A stretch of DNA of 16,667 nucleotides from Lachnospiraceae bacterium UBA1755 (GCA_002314805.1 DCHJ01000062.1:40411-57077), one strand, 5' to 3'; positions 7,112 to 15,158 are shown, counted from the stretch's first letter. The notes: generated by a model not told the origin, from the sequence alone. Numbers and translations: made by a program.

Positions 7112-7849
7112 TCAGTCAAGCTTGATGCCCTTGAGAATATCTCCGAGGCTTGTAACTGCCTTGCCCTTTTCTTCATACTTGAAGCCGTCTGTAGGATCGT
7201 CATTACGCGGTGCTCTCTCTCTGGGAGCCTTCTCCTCGAAGCCTGCAGGTGCCTCTTTAAGAGCCTTGATCGAAAGGCTTACCTTGCCGTTCTCAACGCC
7301 GATAACCTTAACCTCAACCTCTTCGCCTTCCTTAAGCACGTCAGCAGGAGTCTTAACTCTCTTCCATGCGATCTGTGATACATGAAGAAGTCCGCTGACA
7401 CCGTCACCAAGGTCAATGAATGCGCCGTAATCCTTGAGTGACTCAACCTTGCCCTTAAGGACATCGCCTGTCTTTATTGCTGCAAGAGCTGCTGCCTTGC
7501 CTGCCTTGCGTGCCTTCTTCTCGAGCTCTCTGTGGCTCATGACAAGACGCTTCTTCTCGTTGTCTACGGTAACCATGACAACCTCGATCTCCTTGCCTAC
7601 AAAGTCCTCAAGATTCTCTACGTGCTGTGTTGAAAGATGGCTTGCCGGAATGAATCCACGTACATCGTCAACGAATGCAACTACGCCGCCCTTAACTGCT
7701 TCGGCTACCTTGACTGTGAGCTTCTCACCGTCTGCCATCATCTGTGAGAATTTCTCCCACTTGCCAGCGTCAGCATCCTCGATCTGCTTCTTGCTCTTGA
7801 ATGACTCAGCTATTTCCTGTTCAAAATCCTTCATTGTTTCGTCTGCCAT
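7112..7849 (-). CDS. S1 RNA-binding domain protein (two S1 domains)
   Basis: This 245-residue cytoplasmic protein has two S1 domains and resembles the short RpsA-like proteins of low-GC Gram-positives. An acidic N-terminal segment (1-40) leads into S1 domain one, about 42-106 (KLTVKVAEAVKGGVVAFVDD, GFIPASHLS). S1 domain two, about 127-196, is the better match (LKGKVESLKDYGAFIDLGDGV split as usual, then GLLHVSQI). A charged tail (200-245) follows. Such proteins bind mRNA or ribosomes; the specific role is not known from sequence. The frame is open to an ATG at 7957, but I choose 7849 because GGGAGG (7865-7860) precedes it by ten bases and the promoter -10 box lies at 7961-7956, putting the upstream ATG at or before the transcription start. 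It has its own promoter, separate from the kinase operon. Confidence 0.9.
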   Translation of the reverse strand: MADETMKDFEQEIAESFKSKKQIEDADAGKWEKFSQMMADGEKLTVKVAEAVKGGVVAFVDDVRGFIPASHLSTQHVENLEDFVGKEIEVVMVTVDNEKKRLVMSHRELEKKARKAGKAAALAAIKTGDVLKGKVESLKDYGAFIDLGDGVSGLLHVSQIAWKRVKTPADVLKEGEEVEVKVIGVENGKVSLSIKALKEAPAGFEEKAPRERAPRNDDPTDGFKYEEKGKAVTSLGDILKGIKLD

Positions 7850-7955
7850 GATATATAATCCTCCCTTTTGCAGATTGACACTTGGCGGATAAATTACCCC
7901 GTGTCTTTTTTCTATTAAAAAGCGCTCTGCGCCTTCATAGCTAATCAACCAAAAC

Positions 7956-7984
7956 ATTGTAGCATCTTTTAAGCCTCAGCACAA
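7956..7984 (-). promoter_or_regulatory. Probable promoter of the S1-domain gene
   Basis: The minus strand reads TTGTGC (7984-7979), 17 bases, then TACAAT (7961-7956). The -10 box matches consensus at five of six positions, the -35 at three. It leaves a leader of about 100 bases before the ATG at 7849. Confidence 0.6.
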
Positions 7985-8185
7985 TCCGTGAAAGCAAATA
8001 TCGAAAAAATATGCTCACTTTTACCGCTTTTCTTTGTTCCGTCAAGCTTTCTTTCACAAGGTCCCTCCGGCAGTTCCCACTGATTGCGTCGGCTCCTTGT
8101 CTGCACAATGAATATGGCGATGGAATTATGTCCATCGCCATATCCTCCGGAACCTGCAACAGCAGCCGGGCCTTACATACCATGA
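7985..8185. other. Intergenic region downstream of the kinase operon
   Basis: The region between the cell-wall-binding protein and the S1 promoter has one strong feature, the 13-bp hairpin listed separately. A looser imperfect inverted repeat around GTGA and TCAC lies at about 7988-8018. A minus-strand frame starting at 8189 overlaps the preceding stop as ATGA and runs 82 codons, but it crosses the hairpin and the S1 promoter and its product looks unlike a protein, so I do not annotate it. Confidence 0.4.
8112..8143 (-). terminator. Perfect 13-bp hairpin at the end of the kinase operon
   Basis: ATATGGCGATGGA (8112-8124) and TCCATCGCCATAT (8131-8143) are perfect inverted repeats around a six-base loop, 43 bases past the stop of the last operon gene. 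Its position fits an operon-end structure. No U run follows on the minus strand (UCAUUGUG), so it may be a weak terminator or an RNA-stabilising hairpin. Confidence 0.5.
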
Positions 8186-9028
8186 TCATTCCCCATTATA
8201 ATGTTTCTCGAAATAATCCGTGTAATCCTTATACCTTGTCTTATACACATCACTGATGTACTGATTGATCAGTCCGGGTACGACATCTTCTACTTCAATT
8301 GCATTAAGTTCCTCTCTTACCCTTGCTTCCCACTCTGCCTTGTATTCGTTCTTAGCAGCTGCAGTCTTCTTGGTCTTGATCGAAGCAGTATAGCGCTCAT
8401 AATATTTCTGAAGGATATCATTTACCGAATTGCCGTAGTTGTCGTAATCAAAATCCTGCTGAACACTGGATGTAAGCGGCAGCCACTCTGAATTGTCTGA
8501 TGAGCGGGACTTTGCATTCTTGTACCATACAGCACCTGTCTCGTCATATTTGATGGTCCTGCCGTCGGACAGGGTCTCCTGCTTATTTGTGATTATTGAT
8601 CCGTCAGAATTTGCCTTATACCAGTATCCGCCGTCCTGGAACTGCCCAGTCACCATAGCACCGTCCGCACCCAGGAAATACTTCTTGTTGCCCACAGTAA
8701 CAAATCCGGTCATCATATTTCCCGTATTAGGACCCATGTAGTACCACTTGCCTCCGTCCTGAAGCCATCCTGTAGCCATTGCGCCGGAAGTCTTGTCAAA
8801 ATAGTACCAGTTATTATCCAGCTTCTTCCATCCCTTTATCATGTGTCCGCCGGCATCAAATCCATACCGTACACCGTCAATGGCCTCGATCCTGTTGACA
8901 ACATAATTACCGTTTTTGTCCAGATACTTATACTCTGCTCCGTCCTGCTCCCACCCGGCAAAGCAGGTCATGCAGCACGCTATTGCCATAACAGCTGCCA
9001 TTACCATAACAACGATCGTTTTTTTCAT
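8186..9028 (-). CDS. Secreted cell-wall-binding repeat protein
   Basis: This 280-residue exported protein starts with a signal peptide (two Lys, hydrophobic core rich in Val/Met/Ala, probable cleavage near Ala24-Gly25). Residues about 26-170 are imperfect 18-22-residue repeats of the choline/glucan-binding type, with units such as GWKKLDNNWYYFD, TGWLQDGGKWYYM, TGFVTVGNKKYFL and TGQFQDGGYWYK. Such repeats hold proteins on wall teichoic acid or glycans. Residues about 190-280 form a charged, Tyr-rich, probably helical domain that I do not recognise. The start is the ATG at 9028: GGGGG lies six bases before it, whereas it directly abuts the ATG at 9034. It begins 40 bases after the PASTA kinase stop, so it is likely the last gene of the kinase operon. 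A link to wall sensing is inferred from that position only. Confidence 0.85.
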   Translation of the reverse strand: MKKTIVVMVMAAVMAIACCMTCFAGWEQDGAEYKYLDKNGNYVVNRIEAIDGVRYGFDAGGHMIKGWKKLDNNWYYFDKTSGAMATGWLQDGGKWYYMGPNTGNMMTGFVTVGNKKYFLGADGAMVTGQFQDGGYWYKANSDGSIITNKQETLSDGRTIKYDETGAVWYKNAKSRSSDNSEWLPLTSSVQQDFDYDNYGNSVNDILQKYYERYTASIKTKKTAAAKNEYKAEWEARVREELNAIEVEDVVPGLINQYISDVYKTRYKDYTDYFEKHYNGE

Positions 9029-9068
9029 GGTCATCCCCCTGACTTAAATATTGGTGATTACTGCATCC

Positions 9069-11186
9069 TTAAAAATCTATCATATCAAAAAAGCTTCCCT
9101 CGCCGGTGTCCACCTGATTCTGTTCCGGTGCCTGAGTCTGAGGCTGAGTCTGAGGCTGGGTCTGAGGCTGAGTCTGCTGCCGTTGAGTCTGAGGCTGGGT
9201 CTGAGCCTCTGTCTGAGCCTCGGTCTCCTTCTCGATCTCCTCCTTGCCCGCCGACACTGTCACATTGATCTGCGTGCCCTTCTCAACTCTTGTATTCGCC
9301 GGAATGCTCTGACTGATCACGCTGTCCTCCGGTACAGACTGACTTGTCTCTTCTGTAATTTTATAGGACAAGCCGGCCTCTTTCAAGAGTTTTTCCGCTT
9401 CTTTCACTGAAATAAGTTCGATATCAGGCACTGATACTCTTTCCCTTCCGTCACTGACCACCAGTGCTGCAACAGGCTCTCCCGCTTCTGTCTTTTCCGA
9501 TGCCTGCTCAATGATCTCATCCTCGGGAACAGTATCACTGTATACTGTCTTGCTTCTCTTTATGTAATAGCCTGACTGCTCCGCCAGTTTAAGAGCCTGA
9601 GCCCAGGTCCTGCCTTTAAGATCCGCATCCGCAGCCTTACCGGTAATGTTATCGGCTCCCTCAGATACTGTAAGCTCAACCTTCTTCCCGGAATCGGTGA
9701 TGCTGTCCTGCTTAAGATCCTGAGAGACTACGCAGTCGGGTGCAATATTGGACTTAACGGTACGGACATCCCAATCAAGACCGAGATCCAGCAGAGTACT
9801 CTTTGCATCCTCCAATGAGAGTCCGACAACATCCGGCACATAGGTCTGCTCAATACCGGCAGACAGTGTCACTTCCATAAGTGAACCCTTTTCGGCAAGT
9901 GATCCCCCCTGAAGCGACTGCGTCAGGATCCTGTTCCTGGGGACCTCATTACTGTAGCTCTTACCGCTTACAGTAAGCTCAAAGGAATTGGTCTTAGCCT
10001 CCTTTTCAGCCTCATCCAGCGTACGGCTGATCAGATTTGGTACCCTGAACTGTCCTTCAGGTACTCCGCTTGCACCGGATCTTGCTGTACTGAAGCTTAT
10101 CACTCCGGACAGCAGCAGCACCAGGAATATCGCAACAAGCGAGCCTCCTGTGACGATCGCCAGCTTGGCTCCCAGCGGCATCCTGCCGGTATCTTCAGTC
10201 ACCTGTCTGACCTCTATACGTTTTACTTCATCTGCCAGTATCTCATCCAGAAAATCCTCCGCAGTCTGTGTACGGTCCTCGACCTCAACGTTGAGTGCAT
10301 TCATCAGCGCATTTTCCAGACTCTTTTTGATCTTCACTCCCTTCTTTGAGGGAGGCTGCAGCTGATCGCCGACCTTCCTTTCCATGGAGTCCTGCGGGGT
10401 CTCACCTGTCAGCATCTTATAGCATGTTGCTGCTGTGGCATATACATCTGTCCATGTACCCTGATTTCCGTGGCTCTGATACTGCTCAACCGGGGTATAG
10501 CCTGATTTTATCTGAACGGTGAGACTGCGGCTCCTCTTGGTCGTTGCAAATCTGGCCGCACCGAAATCGATCAGCTTGACCGTACCGTCCGCCAGGATAT
10601 ATACATTATCGGGAGCGATGTCTCTGTGCAGTATCCCATAGGAATGAGCCTTGATAAGTCCGCTGAGTATCTCCCTTGTTATCCGAAACGCCTCCTCTTC
10701 GGGAATAAGACCTTCCCGCTCAAGCTTATCCTTAAGCGATTCTCCGTTAAGATACTCCATGATGATATAGGCAGTACCGTTCTCTTCAAAATTATCATAG
10801 ATCTGGACGATCTCAGATTCTCCTCTGAGCTGTCCGAGGCGCTCTGCCTCCTCCATGAATTTGTACATGCCGGACATGAACTGTTCCTCGCTCTCGCCGG
10901 TATATACGTTGACCATGGTATCCTGCATGGATCTTGTTGAGAATTCTCCGGGCAGGTATTCCTTCACCGCCACCACCCTGTTAAGTCTCACATCATAGCC
11001 TATGTATGTAATTCCAAAGCTTCCGAAGCCCAGTACGCGGCCGACTATATAGCGGTCCTTAAGTACTGTGCCCGGCACCAGATGGTAGCTCTCCACAGGA
11101 AGTGTACCCTCCCGGTATCCGCAGACCGGACAGAACTGAGCCTCATCCGGTATCTCGCTCATACAGCCCATACATAATTTACTCAT
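9069..11186 (-). CDS. Zn-ribbon serine/threonine kinase with extracellular PASTA repeats
   Basis: This 705-residue membrane receptor kinase begins with a four-cysteine zinc ribbon (Cys5, Cys8, Cys19, Cys22). The kinase domain (about 46-318) looks active: loop GFGSFG (53-58), VAVKEY (Lys75), HRDIAPDN (187-194, catalytic Asp189) and DFG (207-209). One membrane helix (about 341-361) follows. Outside are about four PASTA-type units: 381-444, 448-509, a divergent one near 520-578, and 584-646, with phrases like VPDVVGLSLEDA and VPEDSVISQSIPA. PASTA repeats bind muropeptides or lipid II in PknB/PrkC relatives. A Gln/Thr-rich tail (about 650-692) ends in an acidic-aromatic GSFFDMIDF. It is not simply PrkC, since that lacks the zinc ribbon. 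The start overlaps the upstream kinase by eight bases (ATGAGTAA), with GGAG seven bases before it. Confidence 0.93.
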   Translation of the reverse strand: MSKLCMGCMSEIPDEAQFCPVCGYREGTLPVESYHLVPGTVLKDRYIVGRVLGFGSFGITYIGYDVRLNRVVAVKEYLPGEFSTRSMQDTMVNVYTGESEEQFMSGMYKFMEEAERLGQLRGESEIVQIYDNFEENGTAYIIMEYLNGESLKDKLEREGLIPEEEAFRITREILSGLIKAHSYGILHRDIAPDNVYILADGTVKLIDFGAARFATTKRSRSLTVQIKSGYTPVEQYQSHGNQGTWTDVYATAATCYKMLTGETPQDSMERKVGDQLQPPSKKGVKIKKSLENALMNALNVEVEDRTQTAEDFLDEILADEVKRIEVRQVTEDTGRMPLGAKLAIVTGGSLVAIFLVLLLSGVISFSTARSGASGVPEGQFRVPNLISRTLDEAEKEAKTNSFELTVSGKSYSNEVPRNRILTQSLQGGSLAEKGSLMEVTLSAGIEQTYVPDVVGLSLEDAKSTLLDLGLDWDVRTVKSNIAPDCVVSQDLKQDSITDSGKKVELTVSEGADNITGKAADADLKGRTWAQALKLAEQSGYYIKRSKTVYSDTVPEDEIIEQASEKTEAGEPVAALVVSDGRERVSVPDIELISVKEAEKLLKEAGLSYKITEETSQSVPEDSVISQSIPANTRVEKGTQINVTVSAGKEEIEKETEAQTEAQTQPQTQRQQTQPQTQPQTQPQTQAPEQNQVDTGEGSFFDMIDF
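9131..9222 (-). repeat. Tandem repeat coding the Gln/Thr-rich kinase tail
   Basis: Imperfect 12-base units (plus strand AGGCTGAGTCTG or AGGCTGGGTCTG) recur here and encode Thr-Gln-Pro-Gln units on the minus strand. Copy number probably varies between strains by slippage, always in frame because the unit is four codons. Confidence 0.75.
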
Positions 11187-13503
11187 TCATCTGCTCCTTT
11201 GCATCCTGCTTAAGAGTCTCATACAGCGTACGGCGCAATTCCTCATCACTGTAAAGCTCGTCCATCTTCTTTTCAAAAGCCTCGCTGTCCATCATGAACG
11301 TATTATCGAAATTGCTTATTGCGCCGGCTTCCTCCACATTGACCGCTGACAGCTCCGACAGCTTCTGCGCATTGATCGGCAGCGCCATCCTGTTCTGTAT
11401 ACAATATACATCCTGTGCATTTTCACCCAGCCAGAAGCTCAGAAGCCTGAAGGCCGCATTCTTCTCATTGTCACGGCTTTCATCATTGACGCTCCACAGG
11501 GCATCAAATTTTGTATACTGACGTTTTGTTGGGATGCCCAGTACATCATACTGCCCCGGCAGAGCATCCTGTACATCGTAATACCGGGATATGGAATCGA
11601 TACAGAGTACGCTGTCACCGTTAAGAAAATCCGCAATATTATTGTCTTCCTGCGGCTGCGCTCCCGTCTCTGCCATAACGATATTACCGTAGGCTGTGAT
11701 TATCTCAAAGCCCAGCGGCAGCTGATTCCTGCTCCTGAGCTTTTCTTCATATTCCTCGAAATATATACAGTCCTCAATATCGACGTTATCTATCGCCTTA
11801 TCTATCGGCGCATATGAAGCACCCAGCTCATCCGGCAGATCGCTGCTGATAAAAAGCGTCGGATCCTTCCTGCCGTCTCTCAATGCATCCTCTACCTCGC
11901 TGCCGTACTCAGATGCCGGTATCGGTGTGAACTGTATGGTAACATCCGGATACTGCTGCCTGAACTCAGAGCTCATGTCCTCATACATTGCAAGCTCACC
12001 GGCACCGTCGTCGGACGCGCTGTCATCATACGGGATCCATACATCCACAGTACACTTGCTCAGATATGCTTCCTGCCTTACTGCTCTGAATCTGCTTACT
12101 CCGAATACGACCCCTGCCAGTATGAGTATGGATGCTGCCGCAATGATCAATGCCCTTCTGGTCTTTCTCCTGCGTATCTCCTGACTGAGCGCGAGGACCT
12201 CCTCCTCATTCTGTATGGCCTTCCTGAATTCCTCCATACTCTGGAATCTGTATTCGGGATTAAGCGCCATACCTCTCATGAGCACATTGTCGATATAGGT
12301 CGGCAGCTCAGGCAATACGGATGTGGGAGGCAGCAGCCGGTCGTCAACCTGTCTGTCGGTGGATTCTTCAGGCTCCATACCGGTCAGAGTCTCATACATG
12401 GATGCCGATAGCGCATATACATCGGTCCACGGTCCCTGCCTGCCGTTTTTGAAGTACTGCTCCGGCGGTGCCAGTCCGATCTTAAGGATGACTGTCCTCT
12501 CTTCGCTGCCTCCGCTTGCAAATCTTGCGGCACCGAGATCCATAAGCTTCACTTCTCCGTTTTCACAGATAAAGAAGTTATCCGGGCTCAGGTCACGGTG
12601 GATGATATTGTTTTTATGCAGCTCTCCGACAGCCTCCGCGATAAAGGAATATATCCTTATCGCATCCTGACAGGGAACCCTTCCTCCGCAGCGTCTGGTG
12701 TAGCTCTCCATCGTCTCACCGCGCAGGAGCTCCATTATCATATATGCGGTCTCATTTTCCCTGAAGAAATCATAAACATGTACAAAATTGGGATGCGCCG
12801 AAAATCTGGCGGTATTGCGGGCCTCCTCAAGGAAACGGTCCATACCCTTCTGGTATTCTTCGCTGCCCTTTCCGGTATACAGGATGACCCTGGATTCTCC
12901 CGGAACTCTGTTGACAATGCCTGCAGGATAGTATTCCTTGATGGCGACTACCGACTTGATACTGGTATCCCATGCGCGATATGTGATTCCGAAGCCGCCG
13001 AAGCCTTCGACTACTCCTATCACATACCTGTTTCCTATCACTGTACCGGGATGGAGATGATATCCCACCCTGGGTGACGTACCCTGAACATATCCGCAGT
13101 ATGGACATGTGCCGAAATGCTCTGTGTCATATTCTTCAAAGCAGTGCAGACATCTTTGCATATGATGCTCTGTATTGAGATATGCTTTTGTCTCTGCGTA
13201 TTGACTGCCTGCGGAGCTCCCAGGTATATTGCCGGAACCGATGCCCTGCATGCCGCCTGAAACAGCCTGAGCCGATGCCCCCTGCCCGGCTGCATTATCC
13301 GCCTGAGCAGCTCCGAATATCAGCTCGGTGCGTCTGACTCCGCTGCCGGATGGCTCATCGACCATCTGTGTCTTACGCAGCTCTTCGTCCTGCTCATACC
13401 AATTATTGATATCCTGATTGGTCTCCACTGCATGGCAATGAGGACAGAAAGCATATTTCTCACCGTCATACCAGTGTCCTTTGTCACATTTGATCAGTCT
13501 CAT
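11179..13503 (-). CDS. Zn-ribbon serine/threonine kinase fused to an extracellular solute-binding-protein domain
   Basis: This 774-residue receptor kinase has an unusual sensor. A first zinc ribbon (Cys6, His10, Cys20, Cys23) is followed by a Gly/Ala/Ser-rich linker (50-112) and a second ribbon (Cys118, Cys121, Cys133, Cys136). The kinase domain (about 154-430) has GFGGFG (167-172), VAIKEY (Lys189), HRDLSPDN (302-309, Asp304) and DLG instead of DFG (322-324). After a membrane helix (about 451-470), residues 482-765 resemble family-1 ABC solute-binding proteins: a first strand VDVWIPYDD, a helix ending in SEFRQQYPDVTI, the FISSDLPDE segment, and KNAAFRLLSFWLG with a late ALPIN. The domain would lie outside the cell and could bind a sugar, peptide or other ligand. 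The start overlaps the PP2C stop as ATGA, so expression is coupled. The kinase call is firm; the sensor call rests on pattern memory. Confidence 0.88.
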   Translation of the reverse strand: MRLIKCDKGHWYDGEKYAFCPHCHAVETNQDINNWYEQDEELRKTQMVDEPSGSGVRRTELIFGAAQADNAAGQGASAQAVSGGMQGIGSGNIPGSSAGSQYAETKAYLNTEHHMQRCLHCFEEYDTEHFGTCPYCGYVQGTSPRVGYHLHPGTVIGNRYVIGVVEGFGGFGITYRAWDTSIKSVVAIKEYYPAGIVNRVPGESRVILYTGKGSEEYQKGMDRFLEEARNTARFSAHPNFVHVYDFFRENETAYMIMELLRGETMESYTRRCGGRVPCQDAIRIYSFIAEAVGELHKNNIIHRDLSPDNFFICENGEVKLMDLGAARFASGGSEERTVILKIGLAPPEQYFKNGRQGPWTDVYALSASMYETLTGMEPEESTDRQVDDRLLPPTSVLPELPTYIDNVLMRGMALNPEYRFQSMEEFRKAIQNEEEVLALSQEIRRRKTRRALIIAAASILILAGVVFGVSRFRAVRQEAYLSKCTVDVWIPYDDSASDDGAGELAMYEDMSSEFRQQYPDVTIQFTPIPASEYGSEVEDALRDGRKDPTLFISSDLPDELGASYAPIDKAIDNVDIEDCIYFEEYEEKLRSRNQLPLGFEIITAYGNIVMAETGAQPQEDNNIADFLNGDSVLCIDSISRYYDVQDALPGQYDVLGIPTKRQYTKFDALWSVNDESRDNEKNAAFRLLSFWLGENAQDVYCIQNRMALPINAQKLSELSAVNVEEAGAISNFDNTFMMDSEAFEKKMDELYSDEELRRTLYETLKQDAKEQMNE

Positions 13504-14246
13504 GGTCTTACGAATACTCCTATCGCCGTGTAATTATCGGTATCTTCATCTATGCCCTGCGCAATGATGATCTCTTCCATGCGCTCCAGCCATTCGTCCG
13601 GACCGGCAGATTTCCTGAGCGTATCAAGCATCTGTCTCTCATCTACTTTTTCCCACCAGCCGTCACAGCAGACAAGAAATGCCGTGGCAGTATCTGAAAA
13701 CATCCTCTTTACAAACTTGATCTCCCACTCATCGGACAGTTCAAACATATCTCTGTTCCACGGTACTCCTACTGTCCTGAGCAGTCTGTTTCTGTCTTCG
13801 TGGAAGCGTATCTGCGATTCCCTGATCTGTCCTGAGGAGGCCAGCATCTGCGGCACACTGTGATCAAGAGTCCTTGCCGCTACCTTTCCTCCGCAGAAAT
13901 AATATACACGGGAATCTCCCACGTGCCCCCATCTGGCCATTCCGTCTGCAATATCCAGGATACAGAGTGTGGTCTTCATCTGTGAGAAGGCTCTCTCCTC
14001 CTTCTGTCTTTCCAGCACCGCATTCTCTGCGGCCCAGAAGGCTCTGGAAAAATCATGCGGTACCTCCTGCATAGACCGCATGGCTTCTGTCACGCCTGTC
14101 ATGGATGCTTCGTCACCTCTGCCGTGTCCTCCGAGTCCATCACCCAGTATGAATACCCCCCTGTCTGTGTCAGCGAAGGCAAGCGCGTAATCCTCATCCG
14201 TCTCGCGCCCGCCGGCATTAGTGATAACACTGTACTCAATAGTCAT
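13500..14246 (-). CDS. PP2C-family protein serine/threonine phosphatase
   Basis: This 248-residue cytoplasmic, metal-dependent phosphatase probably reverses phosphorylation by the two downstream kinases. PP2C motifs appear in order: GGRETDEDYA (12-21), GDGLGGHGRGDEAS (35-48, metal ligand Asp36), TTLC (92-95), GHVGDSRVYY (107-116), DHSVPQML (128-135), RNRLLRTVG (152-160), CDGWWE (194-199, Asp195) and TDNYTAIGV (236-244, Asp237). All metal aspartates are present. The frame is open upstream to a TTG at 14330, which has AGAGG five bases before it and lies four bases after the permease stop, and to an ATG at 14318. I chose 14246 because GGAG lies six bases before it and the family fold begins there; a 28-residue extension cannot be excluded. 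The stop overlaps the next kinase as ATGA. Confidence 0.92.
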   Translation of the reverse strand: MTIEYSVITNAGGRETDEDYALAFADTDRGVFILGDGLGGHGRGDEASMTGVTEAMRSMQEVPHDFSRAFWAAENAVLERQKEERAFSQMKTTLCILDIADGMARWGHVGDSRVYYFCGGKVAARTLDHSVPQMLASSGQIRESQIRFHEDRNRLLRTVGVPWNRDMFELSDEWEIKFVKRMFSDTATAFLVCCDGWWEKVDERQMLDTLRKSAGPDEWLERMEEIIIAQGIDEDTDNYTAIGVFVRP

Positions 14247-14276
14247 ATCCGTCTCCATTCCGCGGACAGACCGCGG
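14247..14276 (-). promoter_or_regulatory. CCGCGG hairpin abutting the PP2C ribosome binding site
   Basis: CCGCGG (14276-14271) and CCGCGG (14265-14260) can pair around UCUGU, followed at once by AAUGGAG holding the ribosome binding site (14256-14253). Fifteen bases (14251-14265) are identical to those before the aminopeptidase start in this window. It could tune translation of PP2C inside the operon, or code for an N-terminal extension if an upstream start is used. Confidence 0.5.
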
Positions 14277-14333
14277 CACAATATCAATAAAAGTTCCGTC
14301 TTTTTTATACTGACTCATCAGTTCCGGCAAAAT

Positions 14334-15143
14334 CTACCTCTTGTCCCTGTCAATACCTTCAAGAACCAGAATGCTTATTATTACATATATGAGCGAGAAC
14401 AGGATAAGTATACCCCATATCTTCAGCAGATTTTCTCCTGTGGGGTCGCACCCCGTACCCTCTATAAGATCATACTGCATTTTCACTGAATCAACCTTGT
14501 TGGCTGAGGATACGATCCCGTTGAGTCCCCATTTGCTGATCGTGAAATTGGCTATCTTCTCTGATATACCGGACAGTTCAAATACTGCCCCGGACATGAC
14601 CAGCTGTATGATAAGCACAAACGGCATGACCGTCATTGCACTGTTCTGATTTTTAACTATGCTTGATACCAGAACAGCGATCATGTCGGCAGAGAATATC
14701 GTGAACAGGAAAGTAAAATACATATCCAGCCCTACAGAAAATATGAGAGCCCGTTCCGGTATGTTGTCAATATTCTTGATGAATACCGCAAGCGCCACTA
14801 TCAGCGTCTCAGCAAGGCAGACGGCAAACTCATAGATCACATGTGCCAGAACATATGATGAGATATGCAGTCCTGTCCTGTGTTCGCGCTTTATTATGTC
14901 CCTCTCTCTGCATATCGACTGAATCGAATTGAAGAGTCCCACCCAGATACAGGCGCATATTATTGCAAATGCGCCGTTCTTGGTGTCCTTGTACGTAATA
15001 AACATATCCTCGCTGGTCACCATGGAAATAATGATCATAATGATCGCGGTGGATATGAAATTAGTCCATTTCCTCTCGCTCACAAACAATCTGAACAGCT
15101 TGCCCACATATATTCCGATCTGTTTCAGTCTGGATGTTCCCAT
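14334..15143 (-). CDS. ABC-2 / ABCG-type transporter permease
   Basis: This 269-residue polytopic membrane protein has about six helices (roughly 28-44, 57-75, 95-120, 130-158, 167-190, 240-262). The segment after the second helix, NSIQSICRERDIIKREHRTGLHISSYVLAH, split here as seen, is the classic ABCG coupling-helix region in which the intracellular loop meets the ATPase. The last extracellular loop, between about 193 and 238, is the largest soluble portion. It would pair as a dimer with the FHA-ABC ATPase encoded just upstream, 15 bases away, with GGGAG before its ATG. Mycobacterial Rv1747 joins the same parts in one chain. The substrate is unknown; wall or lipid-linked glycans are reasonable guesses from the context. 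Confidence 0.86.
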   Translation of the reverse strand: MGTSRLKQIGIYVGKLFRLFVSERKWTNFISTAIIMIIISMVTSEDMFITYKDTKNGAFAIICACIWVGLFNSIQSICRERDIIKREHRTGLHISSYVLAHVIYEFAVCLAETLIVALAVFIKNIDNIPERALIFSVGLDMYFTFLFTIFSADMIAVLVSSIVKNQNSAMTVMPFVLIIQLVMSGAVFELSGISEKIANFTISKWGLNGIVSSANKVDSVKMQYDLIEGTGCDPTGENLLKIWGILILFSLIYVIISILVLEGIDRDKR

Positions 15144-15158
15144 TGTTCACTCCCGCAA

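Noticed and set aside
6931..7203. Minus-strand 90-codon frame after the S1 gene
   Set aside because: It overlaps the S1 gene 3' end in another frame, has no clear ribosome binding site and reads like translated noncoding DNA.
7941..8189. Minus-strand 82-codon frame overlapping the wall-binding gene stop as ATGA
   Set aside because: Despite the coupled-looking overlap, it crosses a 13-bp hairpin and contains the S1 promoter, and its product has no recognisable protein pattern.
9131..9222. Possible CRISPR-like short tandem array
   Set aside because: Units are 12 bases, contiguous without unique spacers, and code in frame for Thr-Gln-Pro-Gln repeats of the kinase tail.
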